Shown in pieces: positions 43,671 to 53,809 of a DNA stretch of 64,000 nucleotides (its first letter is position 1; every line of letters starts with the position of its first letter). The notes under the pieces are model-generated. The model was given only the letters and a program-made list of their open reading frames with translations. It searched no databases and was not told where the DNA came from. The stretch is from Paraburkholderia fynbosensis (GTDB lineage Bacteria > Pseudomonadota > Gammaproteobacteria > Burkholderiales > Burkholderiaceae). The stretch is from assembly GCF_902859935.1 (NCBI RefSeq), contig NZ_CADIKI010000015.1, positions 62,001 to 126,000 on the forward strand, written 5' to 3'. Both the position numbers and the translations under genes were made by a program.

Positions 43671-43976
43671 TCAGTTGTTGCTGGCGCGGTCGCCGGGGGC
43701 GTAGTGCATGACGGGTGCGACTTGCTGGTTGTCGGCAGCGAGACTGGCTTGCATGTTTTGCGTGATCGGATCGGACGCGGCGGCGGGGTTCGCCGTGAGC
43801 GGGGCGGATGCGTCGGGCAGCGCAGCCGACAAGGTCGCCGCTCGTTGCGCGGCTTCGTCAGCGGTAGGCGCCGAAGACGTTGCCGTCGATGGAGCGTCAT
43901 CCGCGCCGCAAGCGCTCAAGCCAATAGTGGCGAGTGCGAGCAAGGCGGCGCTCGCGAGGCGTTTGTCTCTTCTCAT
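43671..43976 (-). CDS. Small lipoprotein
   Basis: 101 aa from ATG 43976. Signal with lipobox ALATIGLSAC (Cys about residue 23), then Ala/Ser/Thr-rich disordered sequence, DEAAQRAATLSAALPDASA and PGDRASNN at the end. No family known. It lies immediately upstream of the phospholipase on the same strand (60-base gap), so the two may be co-transcribed. Confidence 0.6.
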   Translation of the reverse strand: MRRDKRLASAALLALATIGLSACGADDAPSTATSSAPTADEAAQRAATLSAALPDASAPLTANPAAASDPITQNMQASLAADNQQVAPVMHYAPGDRASNN

Positions 43977-44187
43977 GTCTGCATCCGGTTTGGTGAAAGC
44001 GAGTGCAGTCTCTGTTCCTTTCAAGAAATAATTGTGAAACGTTTGCGAGCAGCATAACTTTCGTTAATTCGTTTGTTTTTCGAAAGAAAGTGGAAAGCAA
44101 CAAGAAGGACAATAGTCACCGTAATGCCATTTGCCTGATGCTTTTGGCATACCGAACGATTCACGGCTTTGCATAACCGGCTAGTCC

Positions 44188-46164
44188 ATGACACGCATCG
44201 AACGACCCTTCGACATCACGCGTCTCGAAGACGAATGGCTGGAAGCGGACGGCTTCGGCGGTTTCGCATCGGGCACCGTGGGCATGTTGCGCACGCGCCG
44301 TTATCACGCGTTGCTGTTGAACGCGACGCGCGCGCCGGGCGGCCGTGTCGTGCTCGTCAACGGTGTGGAGGCGTGGCTGGAAGCGGGAGGGCGGCGTTAT
44401 CCGTTGAGCTCGCAGCGCTATGTGCCGAACGTGATCTATCCGGATTTGAATGCGAGCGTCACCGGCTTCGATACTGCGCCGTGGCCGACCTGGCGCATTC
44501 AACTCGACACATTGAACGTATTGATTGCCGAAGTATTCGTCAGTCGAGCGACGCGAGAAACGGTTTTGCGTTGGCGGCTGGACAGCGCTGAGGTGGCAGG
44601 CGAAATGAGCGCGCGCGTGTTGAAGGTAAGGCCCTTGTTGTCGGGGCGCGATTATCACGCGCTGCATCATGAAAACGCCGCATTCAATTTCGACGCGCGG
44701 ATCAGCGACGATCGCGCATGCGTCAGTTGGCAACCGTATGGCGACCTGCCGGTCATTCATGCGGCGACGAATGGCGTCTATATGCACGCGCCTGACTGGT
44801 ATCGGAACTTCTGCTACGTGCGCGAGCAGGAACGCGGTCTCGACTTCAGCGAAGATCTCGCAACGCCTGGGGTATTCAGCTTCGATCTGGGCGACGGTGA
44901 AGCGGTGATGGTTCTCAGCGCGTCGAATGCAGCGGGCGCGGCAGCGCCCACCTGCGCAACCGCCACCCACGCAGCCGAGCTCGCCCGCGTCGAACAGCAG
45001 CGCCGCAACGCACTGGGCTCGCGCCTGCAACGCTCCGCCGATGCCTACGTGGTCTCGCGCAACGAAGGCCGCACGATTCTCGCGGGCTTTCCGTGGTTCA
45101 CCGACTGGGGCCGCGACACCTTCATCGCGATGCGCGGCCTGTTGATCGCGTCGAACCGTCTCGACGAAGCCGAGTCGATCCTGCTCGAATGGTCGGGCAC
45201 GCTGTCCGAAGGCATGCTGCCGAACCGCTTCCCCGATTACGGCGACACGCCGGAATACAACTCCGTCGACGCGTCCTTATGGTTCATCGTCGCAGTGCAC
45301 GACTACCTGGCCACAGGTCATGCGGGCGCCGTGACCCGCGCGCGTCTGCAACAGGCCGCCGACGCGATCCTCACCGGCTACACGAACGGCACGCGCTTCA
45401 ACATCCGCGCCTGCGCCGACGATGGTCTCCTGAGCGCGGGCGTCCCTGGTGTGCAACTCACGTGGATGGACGCGAAAGTCGGCGACTGGGTCGTCACACC
45501 GCGCATCGGCAAACCGGTTGAGGTACAGGCGCTGTGGTGTAACGCGTTGCGCATTGCGGCAGCATGGAACCCGAAGTGGCAACAACCGGCCGGACGAGTG
45601 TTGCAAGCGTTTCGTGAACGCTTCGTCGATCCGTCCACACAGGCATTGTTCGATAACGTCGATGTCGATCACGTAAAAGGCGCGATAGATCGCGCGGTCC
45701 GGCCGAACCAGATTTTCGCGGTGGGCGGCCTGCCGTTCCCGCTAGTCGACGGCGCGGCGGCGCGCGCGGTGCTAGACCAGGTGGAAGCGCAGTTGCTCAC
45801 GCCGCTCGGTCTGAGAACGCTCGCACCGTCCGATCCCGCGTATCGCGGACACTACGGCGGCTCTGCCTTGCAGCGCGATGGCGCCTATCATCAGGGAACG
45901 GTCTGGCCGTGGCTGCTCGGGCCGTTCGTCGAAGCGTGGCTGCGGGTTCACGGCGTGACGGAACAGACCCGCGCGCAAGCCAAAGCGCGCTTTCTCGACC
46001 CGCTCTACGCGCATCTCGATGACGCGGGTCTCGACCACCTCTCTGAAATCGCCGACGGCGACGCGCCGCATGCGCCTGCCGGCACGCCGTTTCAGGCGTG
46101 GTCGCTCGGGGAGTTGCTGCGCATCGAGAATCTGCTTGCCCGGTTGGCGCCCATCGCCGCGTAA
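44188..46164 (+). CDS. Amylo-alpha-1,6-glucosidase (bacterial glycogen-debranching type)
   Basis: 658 aa. N-terminal GDE domain (about 1-240: WLEADGFGGFASGTVGMLRTRRYHALLLNATR) and a C-terminal (alpha/alpha)6 domain (about 270-650) with FPWFTDWGRDTFIAMRGLL and PNRFPDYGDTPEYNSVDASLWFI, the catalytic region. It would hydrolyse alpha-1,6 branches or other alpha-glucosides. First gene of a glucan/glucose block; the next gene is 51 bases downstream. Confidence 0.9.
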   Translation: MTRIERPFDITRLEDEWLEADGFGGFASGTVGMLRTRRYHALLLNATRAPGGRVVLVNGVEAWLEAGGRRYPLSSQRYVPNVIYPDLNASVTGFDTAPWPTWRIQLDTLNVLIAEVFVSRATRETVLRWRLDSAEVAGEMSARVLKVRPLLSGRDYHALHHENAAFNFDARISDDRACVSWQPYGDLPVIHAATNGVYMHAPDWYRNFCYVREQERGLDFSEDLATPGVFSFDLGDGEAVMVLSASNAAGAAAPTCATATHAAELARVEQQRRNALGSRLQRSADAYVVSRNEGRTILAGFPWFTDWGRDTFIAMRGLLIASNRLDEAESILLEWSGTLSEGMLPNRFPDYGDTPEYNSVDASLWFIVAVHDYLATGHAGAVTRARLQQAADAILTGYTNGTRFNIRACADDGLLSAGVPGVQLTWMDAKVGDWVVTPRIGKPVEVQALWCNALRIAAAWNPKWQQPAGRVLQAFRERFVDPSTQALFDNVDVDHVKGAIDRAVRPNQIFAVGGLPFPLVDGAAARAVLDQVEAQLLTPLGLRTLAPSDPAYRGHYGGSALQRDGAYHQGTVWPWLLGPFVEAWLRVHGVTEQTRAQAKARFLDPLYAHLDDAGLDHLSEIADGDAPHAPAGTPFQAWSLGELLRIENLLARLAPIAA

Positions 46165-46215
46165 ACCGCGCTACGATGTGTGTCCCACCGCCAGGCCCGA
46201 AGCAAGGACGACGTT

Positions 46216-49047
46216 ATGCCACCGCTGCGCGCTGCCAATCTGCTCGCCACTCTCGAAGGCGCCCGCCTGCACTCGGCCGATTGCGCCCATTGGCAGCGCT
46301 GGGGCCCGTATCTGAGCGAACGTCAATGGGGCACGGTGCGCGAGGACTACAGCGCGGACGGCACCGCCTGGGACTCCTTTCCGCACGATCATGCGCGCAG
46401 CCGCGCGTATCGCTGGGGCGAAGACGGCATCGCCGGTTTCGGCGACGACAAGCTGAGCTGGTGTGTATCGCTCGCGCTATGGAACCGCAAGGACCCGATC
46501 CTCAAGGAGCGCCTGTTCGGCCTCACCAACGCGCAGGGCAATCATGGCGAGGACGTGAAGGAGCTGTACTTCTACCTCGACGGCACGCCGACGCATTCGT
46601 ACATGCGGATGCTCTACAAGTACCCGCACGCCGCTTTCCCGTATGAAGACCTGGTGCAGGAAAACGCTCGCCGTGGCGGCGACATGCCGGAGTACGAGGT
46701 TCTCGATACCGGCGCGTTCGACGATCTGCGCTATTTCGACGTGCAGGTCGAATACGCGAAACACGCGCCCGACGACATCGTGATGCGCGTGACGATCGAG
46801 AATCGCGCGGACGAGTCCGCGTCGCTCGACGTGCTGCCGCAAATCTGGGCGCGCAACTCGTGGTCGTGGAAGGAGAACAAGGACAAGCCGTCGTTGGTCG
46901 CCGGCACGGACCGCAACGGTGAGGCGCATTTGATCGGGCGTCAGCATGGCCAGGAGCCAATTGTCGTGACGGCCTGGTCGAAGGACGCGCCGCAGCTCGC
47001 ATGGCTTTTCTGTGAGAACGACACCAACGTCAAGCGTCTGTTCAACATGGACGGCACGGGCCCGTTCAAGGACGGCTTCAACGACTATCTCGTGCATGGC
47101 GACCAGCACGCGGTACGTCACGACGCCGGCACCAAGGCCGGCGCGCATGCGGCACTCGAATTCGGCCCGCACGGGCGCGCCGTGGTGTACCTGCGCTGGC
47201 GTGCGCAGTCGTCGCCCGACGACGGGCAGTTCGACGCCGACGCGCTGTTCGCCCGCCGCATCGCCGAGGCCGACGAATTCTATGGCGCGCTGCAACACGA
47301 AATCGCGGATCCCGACGCGCGCCTCGTGCAGCGCCAGGCGCTCGCCGGCATGCTGTGGTCCAAGCAGTACTACCAGTACGACGTGCAACGCTGGTTCCAG
47401 GGCGATCCGCTGCAACCCGCGCCGCCCGCGGGCCGCAAGCACGGCCGCAATGCGGACTGGCGGCACCTGTGCAATGCGGACATCGTGTCGATGCCCGACA
47501 AGTGGGAATACCCGTGGTACGCCTCGTGGGATCTCGCATTTCATGCGGCCGCGTTTGCACTGATCGATCCGGCGTTCGCGAAGCGTCAGTTGCTGCTGCT
47601 GGTGAAGGACCGCTATCAGCATCCGAACGGACAACTGCCCGCCTACGAATGGGCGCTCGGCGACGCCAACCCGCCGGTGCATGCATGGGCCGCGTGGCGC
47701 GTGTATGAGATCGATCGTGCGATGACCGGCAAGGCGGACCGTGATTTTCTCGAACTCGTGTTCCATAAGCTGTTGCTGAACTTCTCCTGGTGGGTGAACC
47801 GCAAGGACGCCGACGGCCGCAATATTTTTCAGGGCGGCTTTCTCGGGCTGGACAACGTCGGCATCTTCGACCGCTCGTCGCCCCTTCCGACCGGCGGCCA
47901 CATCGACCAGGCCGACGGCACCGCATGGATGGCCGCGTATGCGCTCGACCTGATGCGCATCGCGCTTGAACTCGCGTATGCGAACCACGTGTTCGTCGAT
48001 ATCGGCGTGAAGTTTTTCGAGCACTTCCTGTATATCGCCGAAGCCGTGAGTTGCGACGACGGCTGCGATACGGGCCTGTGGGACAGCGAAGACGAGTTCT
48101 TCTACGACAAGCTGCGCCTGCCCGACGGCAGCAATGTGCCGATGCGGGTGCGCTCGATCGTCGGTCTGATTCCGCTGTTCGCCGTGCACGTGCTCGAAGA
48201 GCGTCTGCATGGCGAGCTGCCGTGCCTGCGCGAGCGGCTCGTGTGGTTCCTCGAGCATCGGCCGGATCTGGCGAGGCTGGTGTCGCGCTGGAACGAGCCC
48301 GGCAAGGGCAATGCGTTGCTGCTGTCGGTGCTGCGCGGCCATCGGATGAAAGCTTTGCTGCGGCGCGCGCTCGACGAAAGCGAGTTCCTGTCCGATCACG
48401 GTGTGCGGGCACTGTCGCGTTTTCATCGCGATCAGCCGTTCGTGTTCAATTACAACGGCAACAGCTTTTGCGTCAAGTATCTGCCGGCGGAGTCGGACAC
48501 GCGCGTGTTCGGCGGCAATTCGAACTGGCGCGGTCCGGTATGGATGCCGGTCAACTATCTGCTGATCGAATCGCTCTACGAATTTCATCGCTATTACGGC
48601 GACGAGTTCCGCGTCGAGTATCCGACCGGTTCGGGGGAAAAGTTCTCGCTGAGCGAAATCGCCGACGAACTTGCGCGCCGCGCGACCACGCTGTTCCTGA
48701 AGAACAAGGACGGCGAGCGGCCCGTGATGGCCGCGTATCCGCTGTTGCAGGCCGACCCGAAGTCGGCTGATCTGGTCCTGTTCCACGAGTATTTTCACGG
48801 CGATAACGGGCGCGGCGTCGGCGCTTCGCACCAGACCGGCTGGAGCGGGCTGGTCGCGTTGCTGCTGCAGCCGCGTGCGATCGCGGCATCGGGCAACGTG
48901 CCGCTGGCAGGCGAGCCCGAGCGGGCGCCGATTCCCGTGTCGGCCGGGGCGGCGGTTGGGGCCGCGGCGCACACCGCCGCCCCGGCACGCGTGCTCCAGC
49001 CAGAACCCGCACCCGAGCCCGCCGTCGCAGTTCCCGTGACCAAGTAA
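46216..49047 (+). CDS. MGH1-like (GH63-related) glucosidase
   Basis: 943 aa from ATG 46216, which has AAGGACGACG upstream (a GTG at 46180 is possible). Long (alpha/alpha)6-barrel protein with DDKLSWCVSLALWN near the start, DKWEYPWYASWDLAFHAAAFA with an acid residue at the active site, and NSNWRGPVWMPVNYLLIE. These are the marks of the GH63/MGH1 clade that processes alpha-glucosides such as glucosylglycerate. A Pro/Ala-rich tail (last 50 residues) is disordered. Acts with the debranching enzyme next door. Confidence 0.88.
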   Translation: MPPLRAANLLATLEGARLHSADCAHWQRWGPYLSERQWGTVREDYSADGTAWDSFPHDHARSRAYRWGEDGIAGFGDDKLSWCVSLALWNRKDPILKERLFGLTNAQGNHGEDVKELYFYLDGTPTHSYMRMLYKYPHAAFPYEDLVQENARRGGDMPEYEVLDTGAFDDLRYFDVQVEYAKHAPDDIVMRVTIENRADESASLDVLPQIWARNSWSWKENKDKPSLVAGTDRNGEAHLIGRQHGQEPIVVTAWSKDAPQLAWLFCENDTNVKRLFNMDGTGPFKDGFNDYLVHGDQHAVRHDAGTKAGAHAALEFGPHGRAVVYLRWRAQSSPDDGQFDADALFARRIAEADEFYGALQHEIADPDARLVQRQALAGMLWSKQYYQYDVQRWFQGDPLQPAPPAGRKHGRNADWRHLCNADIVSMPDKWEYPWYASWDLAFHAAAFALIDPAFAKRQLLLLVKDRYQHPNGQLPAYEWALGDANPPVHAWAAWRVYEIDRAMTGKADRDFLELVFHKLLLNFSWWVNRKDADGRNIFQGGFLGLDNVGIFDRSSPLPTGGHIDQADGTAWMAAYALDLMRIALELAYANHVFVDIGVKFFEHFLYIAEAVSCDDGCDTGLWDSEDEFFYDKLRLPDGSNVPMRVRSIVGLIPLFAVHVLEERLHGELPCLRERLVWFLEHRPDLARLVSRWNEPGKGNALLLSVLRGHRMKALLRRALDESEFLSDHGVRALSRFHRDQPFVFNYNGNSFCVKYLPAESDTRVFGGNSNWRGPVWMPVNYLLIESLYEFHRYYGDEFRVEYPTGSGEKFSLSEIADELARRATTLFLKNKDGERPVMAAYPLLQADPKSADLVLFHEYFHGDNGRGVGASHQTGWSGLVALLLQPRAIAASGNVPLAGEPERAPIPVSAGAAVGAAAHTAAPARVLQPEPAPEPAVAVPVTK

Positions 49048-49200
49048 CGCGCCGCGGCCGACCCGCACGCGGCGGCTGACAGCGGGCCTGCCACGCCGCG
49101 CATCTTGCCATTGGCGTGATCGTTTTTGAACTGTGTGGGTTCAAGCGTGGTCTTTCATGTACCGCCACGTCCGTTCCATTGGCTTCCTCAAGTGAATCCC

Positions 49201-50817
49201 ATGTCGACTACACCGAACACCCAGGCTTCAGATCACCCCCCCGCCGCTCAGGCGCCGAGCTGCAAGGTCAGCGCGAGTCCGCACGATGCGCCGGCGTCGC
49301 CACCCGGCAAGCGGCCCGCGCCGCCTTGCACGCTCGTGATCTTCGGCGCCGGCGGCGACCTCACCAAACGGCTGCTGATGCCCGCGCTGTACAACCTCGC
49401 GGTGGACGGCCTGCTCGACGGCGCGATGAAGATCATCGGCGTCAATCACGGCGAGCGCGAGACGCCCGAGTGGCGCGAAGACCTGCACACGTCGCTCCAG
49501 CAATTCGCCGCCGACAAAGCCAGCACCTTCCACGCCGGCAAGCTCGACGACCAGGCATGGGACTGGGTCGCGCAACGCCTCGAATACATGGCGGGCGAAT
49601 TCGAAAGCGACGACACCTTCGCGAAGCTCAAGCAGAAGCTCGCGCAGTCGCCAGGCGGCAACGTGATCTTCTACCTCGCGGTCGGCTCGCGCTTTTTCAA
49701 GCCGATCGTCGAGCATCTCGGCAAAGCGGGCTTGCTGAAGGAAGGCGAGGGGAATGACGGCGCCGGCTTTCGCCGTCTCGTGATCGAGAAGCCGTTCGGC
49801 ACCGATCTCGCCTCGGCGCGCGATCTGAACGCGCACATCCTGTCGTACGCAAAAGAAGAGCAGGTGTATCGCATCGATCACTTTCTCGGTAAGGACACTG
49901 TGCAGAGCATTCTCGCGGTGCGTTTCGCGAATGCGCTGTTCGAACCGGTATGGCGGCGCGAATATATCGACAGTGTGCAGATCACTGCGGCGGAAACGAT
50001 CGGCGTGGAAGGGCGCGGCAAATTCTACGAACAGACCGGCGCGTTTCGCGACATGGTGCCGAACCACCTGTTCCAGCTGCTCGGCATGGTCGCGATGGAG
50101 CCGCCCAATTCATTCGACGCCGAAGCCGTGCGCGACAAGAAGGCCGAAATTTTCGACGCGATCCAGCCGCTCACACCCGACGACGTCGTGTTCGGGCAAT
50201 ACGAAAAGGGTCCGGCGGGCGTCGGCTATCGTGAGGAGCCGGACGTCGCGCCCGGCAGCACGACCGAGACCTACGCAGCGGCGCGCGTGTTCGTCGAGAA
50301 CTGGCGCTGGGCCGGGGTGCCGTTTTATCTGCGTACCGGCAAGCGCCTCGCCGCGCGTCGCACGGAAATCTCGGTGCAACTGAAGCCGGTGCCGTTCCGT
50401 CTGTTCCGCGATACGCCGGTCGACGCGCTCACGCCGAACGTGCTGACCTTGCGCATCGATCCCGCGCACGGCACGAGCTTCGACTTCAACGTGAAAACGC
50501 CGGGGCCGGTGATGCAGATCGGCGCGGTGCAGTCGTCGTTCAACTATGCGGACTTCTTCGCGGCGAGCGCGAACGTCGGCTATGAGACGCTGCTGTACGA
50601 CTGCATGCTCGGCGACGAGACTTTGTTCCAGCGCGCCGACAGCATCGAAACGAGCTGGTGCGCGGTGGACGATGTGCTGCATCCGAAAGGCGGCGGCGCC
50701 ATGCCGGTGCACGGATATGCGGCCGGCAGCGAGGGCCCCGCGCAGGCCGACGCGCTGCTCGCACGCGATGGCCAGGCATGGCGGCCGTTGAGCAGGAATC
50801 CAGCCGGGAAGAAGTAA
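49201..50817 (+). CDS. zwf: Glucose-6-phosphate 1-dehydrogenase
   Basis: 538 aa from ATG 49201. After a 40-residue disordered tail come LVIFGAGGDLTKRLLMPALYNL (NADP), RLVIEKPFGTDLASARDLN, and RIDHFLGKD, the substrate/catalytic signature with the active-site His and Lys, plus FYLRTGKRL. It oxidises glucose 6-phosphate to 6-phosphogluconolactone, entering the Entner-Doudoroff or pentose phosphate route. No pgl gene follows; the next gene makes the substrate. Confidence 0.95.
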   Translation: MSTTPNTQASDHPPAAQAPSCKVSASPHDAPASPPGKRPAPPCTLVIFGAGGDLTKRLLMPALYNLAVDGLLDGAMKIIGVNHGERETPEWREDLHTSLQQFAADKASTFHAGKLDDQAWDWVAQRLEYMAGEFESDDTFAKLKQKLAQSPGGNVIFYLAVGSRFFKPIVEHLGKAGLLKEGEGNDGAGFRRLVIEKPFGTDLASARDLNAHILSYAKEEQVYRIDHFLGKDTVQSILAVRFANALFEPVWRREYIDSVQITAAETIGVEGRGKFYEQTGAFRDMVPNHLFQLLGMVAMEPPNSFDAEAVRDKKAEIFDAIQPLTPDDVVFGQYEKGPAGVGYREEPDVAPGSTTETYAAARVFVENWRWAGVPFYLRTGKRLAARRTEISVQLKPVPFRLFRDTPVDALTPNVLTLRIDPAHGTSFDFNVKTPGPVMQIGAVQSSFNYADFFAASANVGYETLLYDCMLGDETLFQRADSIETSWCAVDDVLHPKGGGAMPVHGYAAGSEGPAQADALLARDGQAWRPLSRNPAGKK

Positions 50818-50851
50818 GACCAACACGCGCACCAACTCAACGGGGGACACC

Positions 50852-51676
50852 GTGGCTAAACGTACGGTAGCAAGCAAGACAGAAAGCAAGACAAAAGTGG
50901 CGGGCAGCGCCGAGCGGATTCTGGCCATCGACGTCGGCGGCACCGGCCTGAAGGCCTCGATCATCGACGCGGACGGCCAGATGAAAACCGAGCGTGTACG
51001 AGTGGCCACACCGCATCCGTGCACGCCGGATCAGTTGGTGGATACGCTGGCGAAGCTGGTCGCACCGCTAGTCGACGAAGCGCCGCCCACGCTGATGTCG
51101 ATCGGCTTTCCGGGCGTGGTGCGCAACAACCGCATTCTGACCGCGCCGCACTTCGGGCTCGAAGGCTGGCACGATATCCCGCTCGCCGACGCGCTGGCGC
51201 AGCGCCTGGGCGGCTTGCCGGTGCGCATGATCAACGACGCCGAGATGCAAGGCTTTGCCGCAATCGAAGGACATGGCCTCGAATTCGTGCTGACGCTCGG
51301 CACCGGCGCGGGCACCGCAATGTTCCGCGACGGCGAGTTGATGCCGCATCTCGAACTCGCGCATCATCCGGTCAGCAAGAAGGGCGTCGCGTACGACGAG
51401 TACATCGGCGAGGCCGCGCGCGCGAAGGCGGGGAACAAGCGCTGGAACCGGCGCGTTCACAAGGTGATCGGGATTCTGGCGTCGCTGGTGAACTACGACA
51501 AGTTGTGGATCGGCGGCGGCAACGCGGTGCGTCTCGACTTCGATCTGCCGTCGAACGTTGCAACCGTCTCGAACGATGCCGGTATCGAAGGCGGCGCGCG
51601 CTTATGGCATCCGCGCTCGGTGCGCGAAACGCGGCAGTTGCCTGAAGCGAATCAGCGCAGCGGACCGTTCAAGTGA
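50852..51676 (+). CDS. ROK-family glucokinase (polyphosphate-glucokinase-like)
   Basis: 274 aa with a GTG start at 50852 after a GGGGGA ribosome site. Phosphate-1 motif LAIDVGGTGLKASI (about residues 25-38), VLTLGTGAGTAMF (adenosine/phosphate 2), and NDAEMQGF with the catalytic Asp. Short ROK proteins of this type are polyphosphate/ATP glucokinases. It would make glucose 6-phosphate for the adjacent zwf. The usual ROK zinc-binding Cys motif is absent. Confidence 0.85.
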   Translation: MAKRTVASKTESKTKVAGSAERILAIDVGGTGLKASIIDADGQMKTERVRVATPHPCTPDQLVDTLAKLVAPLVDEAPPTLMSIGFPGVVRNNRILTAPHFGLEGWHDIPLADALAQRLGGLPVRMINDAEMQGFAAIEGHGLEFVLTLGTGAGTAMFRDGELMPHLELAHHPVSKKGVAYDEYIGEAARAKAGNKRWNRRVHKVIGILASLVNYDKLWIGGGNAVRLDFDLPSNVATVSNDAGIEGGARLWHPRSVRETRQLPEANQRSGPFK

Positions 51677-51713
51677 TGCCGGGTCGAAGAAGCTATGGGA
51701 GGAGCGATTCACA

Positions 51714-52274
51714 ATGAAGCAAAACGGCTTTGCGAGACGTTTGCGCTGCGCCAGTGCCTGCGCAGTGTTCGCGTTGGCGAGCGCGCAGGCGTACGCGGCG
51801 CAAGCGTTCGCGGTCGCGTCGCCGGGCCTGGCTGACGGCGGTGCGCTCGATTCGAGCCATGCGGCAAGCGCCAATAATTGCGGCGGCGGCAACGTGTCGC
51901 CGGCGCTGCAATGGCGCAATGCGCCTGCGGGTACGAAGAGTTTCGCGGTCACGATCTTCGATCCCGACGGTGCGAAGGGATTGGGCATCGTGCATTGGGT
52001 GCTGTACGGCATCGCGCCGTCGACGACGGGGCTGGCAGCGGGTGCCGCCATGCCGCCCGGCAGTATCGCCGGTACGAATCGCACGGGCGCTACCGGTTAC
52101 TACGGGCCGTGTCCGCCGATCGGGGACGTGCCGCATCACTACGTCGCCCAGGTCTACGCGCTCGACGTGCCGCCCGATGCATTGCCTACCGGCTTGACCC
52201 GCGATGCGTTGCTCGCGGCGATCAAGGATCACGTCATTGCCGCGACGAGCACGGTGCTGCGATACGGACGCTGA
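51714..52274 (+). CDS. YbhB/YbcL-family (PEBP-like) exported protein
   Basis: 186 aa. Sec signal peptide (about 1-28, QAYAAQ), then the PEBP fold with NVSPALQWRNAPAGTKSFAVTIFDPDG, HWVLYGI and a GYYGPCPPIGDVPHHYVAQVYALD core. The family resembles Raf kinase inhibitor proteins; bacterial members have no firm function. ATG 51714 follows GGAGCGATTCACA. It follows the glucokinase at 37 bases but is likely an independent function. Confidence 0.85.
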   Translation: MKQNGFARRLRCASACAVFALASAQAYAAQAFAVASPGLADGGALDSSHAASANNCGGGNVSPALQWRNAPAGTKSFAVTIFDPDGAKGLGIVHWVLYGIAPSTTGLAAGAAMPPGSIAGTNRTGATGYYGPCPPIGDVPHHYVAQVYALDVPPDALPTGLTRDALLAAIKDHVIAATSTVLRYGR

Positions 52275-52351
52275 CGCCGCCCGATTCGCGGTGTGGCGGC
52301 GCTGGTTCGCTCCGCCACACCGCCGCGAAACTGCAGTGAAGCCGGCGCGGC

Positions 52352-53347
52352 TTATCGGGCCGCATCCCCCCAGCGATATTGCACGCTGGCCTCATCGAGT
52401 TGCGTCTTGAGCGGCGTATCGAGCACGAGTTCGGATGCCGCGAGCGTATCGCTCAATTGCTCCGCGCGGCTCGCGCCGATAATCGCCGAGGTCACGAGCG
52501 GATTGGCCAGCACCCACGCAAGAGAAACCCGCGTCAACGATTCGCCGGTCTGCGCCGCGATCGCCTTGAGTTGTTCGATCGTCTCGAACTCGCGCTTATG
52601 CCAGTACCGCTCCTGGTACATCGCGCCGGCCTTGCCGACGCTTTCGGTGAAGCGCCCGCTCGCCGGCGCGGCATCCAGCTGGTGCTTGCCTGTCAGCAAA
52701 CCGCCCGCGAGCGGGTTGTACGGCATCACGGCCAGTTGCTCCTCGGCGGCCAGCGGCAGCAGCTCCCGTTCGATCTGACGGAACAGCAGGTTGTAGCGCG
52801 GCTGGACCGACACGAAGCGCGCGACGCGCAACACGTCGGCGCGTCCTAACGCGCGCGCGAGCCGGTACGCGAGAAAGTTCGATACGCCGACATAGCGCGC
52901 TTTCCCTGAGCGCACGATCGTATCCAGTGCTTCGAGCGTTTCGTCGAGGGGCGTGTTCGCGTCGTCGGAGTGAAGCTGATAGAGGTCCACGTAGTCGGTG
53001 CCGAGCCGACGCAGCGACGCGTCGATCGCATCGAGCAGATGCTTGCGCGACGCACCCTGGTCCCACGCCGACGGCCCCATCTTGCCCACTGCCTTCGTCG
53101 CGAGAATGAAGCGCTCGCGCTTGCCCTTGAGCCAGCGTCCGACGATCTCCTCCGTGCGCCCGGCAAACTGCTCGCTGCCGCCGAGCGGATAAACATTGGC
53201 CGTGTCGATGAAGTTCACGCCGGCATGCGCCGCGGTGTCGAGGATGCGATGCGAGACTTCTTCCTCGGTCTGGAGGCCGAAGGTCATCGTGCCGAGACAC
53301 AGACGCGAAACGGTCAGGCCGGTGCGGCCGAATTGGCGGTATTGCAT
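52352..53347 (-). CDS. Aldo/keto reductase
   Basis: 331 aa from ATG 53347. NADPH-dependent AKR barrel: catalytic set seen as DTANVYP (Asp, Tyr), ILATKAVG (Lys) and YQLHSDD (His); SAIIGASRAEQL at the C-terminus binds NADP. Closest in look to YajO/YghZ-type broad aldehyde reductases. Transcribed away from the TonB receptor gene across an AT-rich gap. Confidence 0.9.
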   Translation of the reverse strand: MQYRQFGRTGLTVSRLCLGTMTFGLQTEEEVSHRILDTAAHAGVNFIDTANVYPLGGSEQFAGRTEEIVGRWLKGKRERFILATKAVGKMGPSAWDQGASRKHLLDAIDASLRRLGTDYVDLYQLHSDDANTPLDETLEALDTIVRSGKARYVGVSNFLAYRLARALGRADVLRVARFVSVQPRYNLLFRQIERELLPLAAEEQLAVMPYNPLAGGLLTGKHQLDAAPASGRFTESVGKAGAMYQERYWHKREFETIEQLKAIAAQTGESLTRVSLAWVLANPLVTSAIIGASRAEQLSDTLAASELVLDTPLKTQLDEASVQYRWGDAAR

Positions 53348-53809
53348 GGTCAACAACTCCGAAATGAACGGTACAGCGGTGGGTAGAGAGCGTTGCAAAA
53401 AGGATAAACCGTGTTGCAAATAAATGTTGACTGTGGGCGCTCACCTTTTGTTATTAAATTGAAAGTATTCGATCGAAGACCAATTGGAATATTGGCTTGC
53501 TGGAGCTAGAAGTCCGCGAATGGTGAATTACATGTCGTAATAAAAGGCTGTCATTACCGGAATAAAAATTACGAATTCCATACGTTAGTAAAAGGCGGAA
53601 ACAAACCGATTACGCGGGGTAACACGTCGCGCGATTGATGCGCGCTGGGACATATGGAATGATACCGATTCTCATTTAACGACCACCACTAGCCAGCGAT
53701 CCCGTCACTGCTGCCTCTTCAGGCGACCGGAAGCCAGCCAAAGGCAGCTTGCCACCTATTCCATGGGAGACATGCGAATCGGGTAAGCGCACACCTGACG
53801 GGATTTCCA
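53348..53809. other. AT-rich divergent intergenic region
   Basis: No gene supported. The stretch 53440-53600 is visibly richer in A and T than its surroundings, with CCAAT-N6-ATTGG forming an inverted repeat near 53481. It holds the aldo/keto reductase promoter on one side and the iron-regulated promoter with the Fur-box-like sequence on the other. Confidence 0.5.
53660..53674. promoter_or_regulatory. Fur-box-like sequence upstream of the TonB receptor
   Basis: TGATACCGATTCTCA (TGAGAATCGGTATCA on the other strand) matches the Fur half-site pattern TGAnAAT...ATCA. It lies 136 bases before the receptor ATG, which suits iron-repressed expression of the operon 53810-57500. Confidence 0.5.

Noticed and set aside
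46477..49068. 863-codon minus-strand frame over the MGH1-like glucosidase
   Set aside because: Same shadow pattern; the plus-strand protein has full family motifs.
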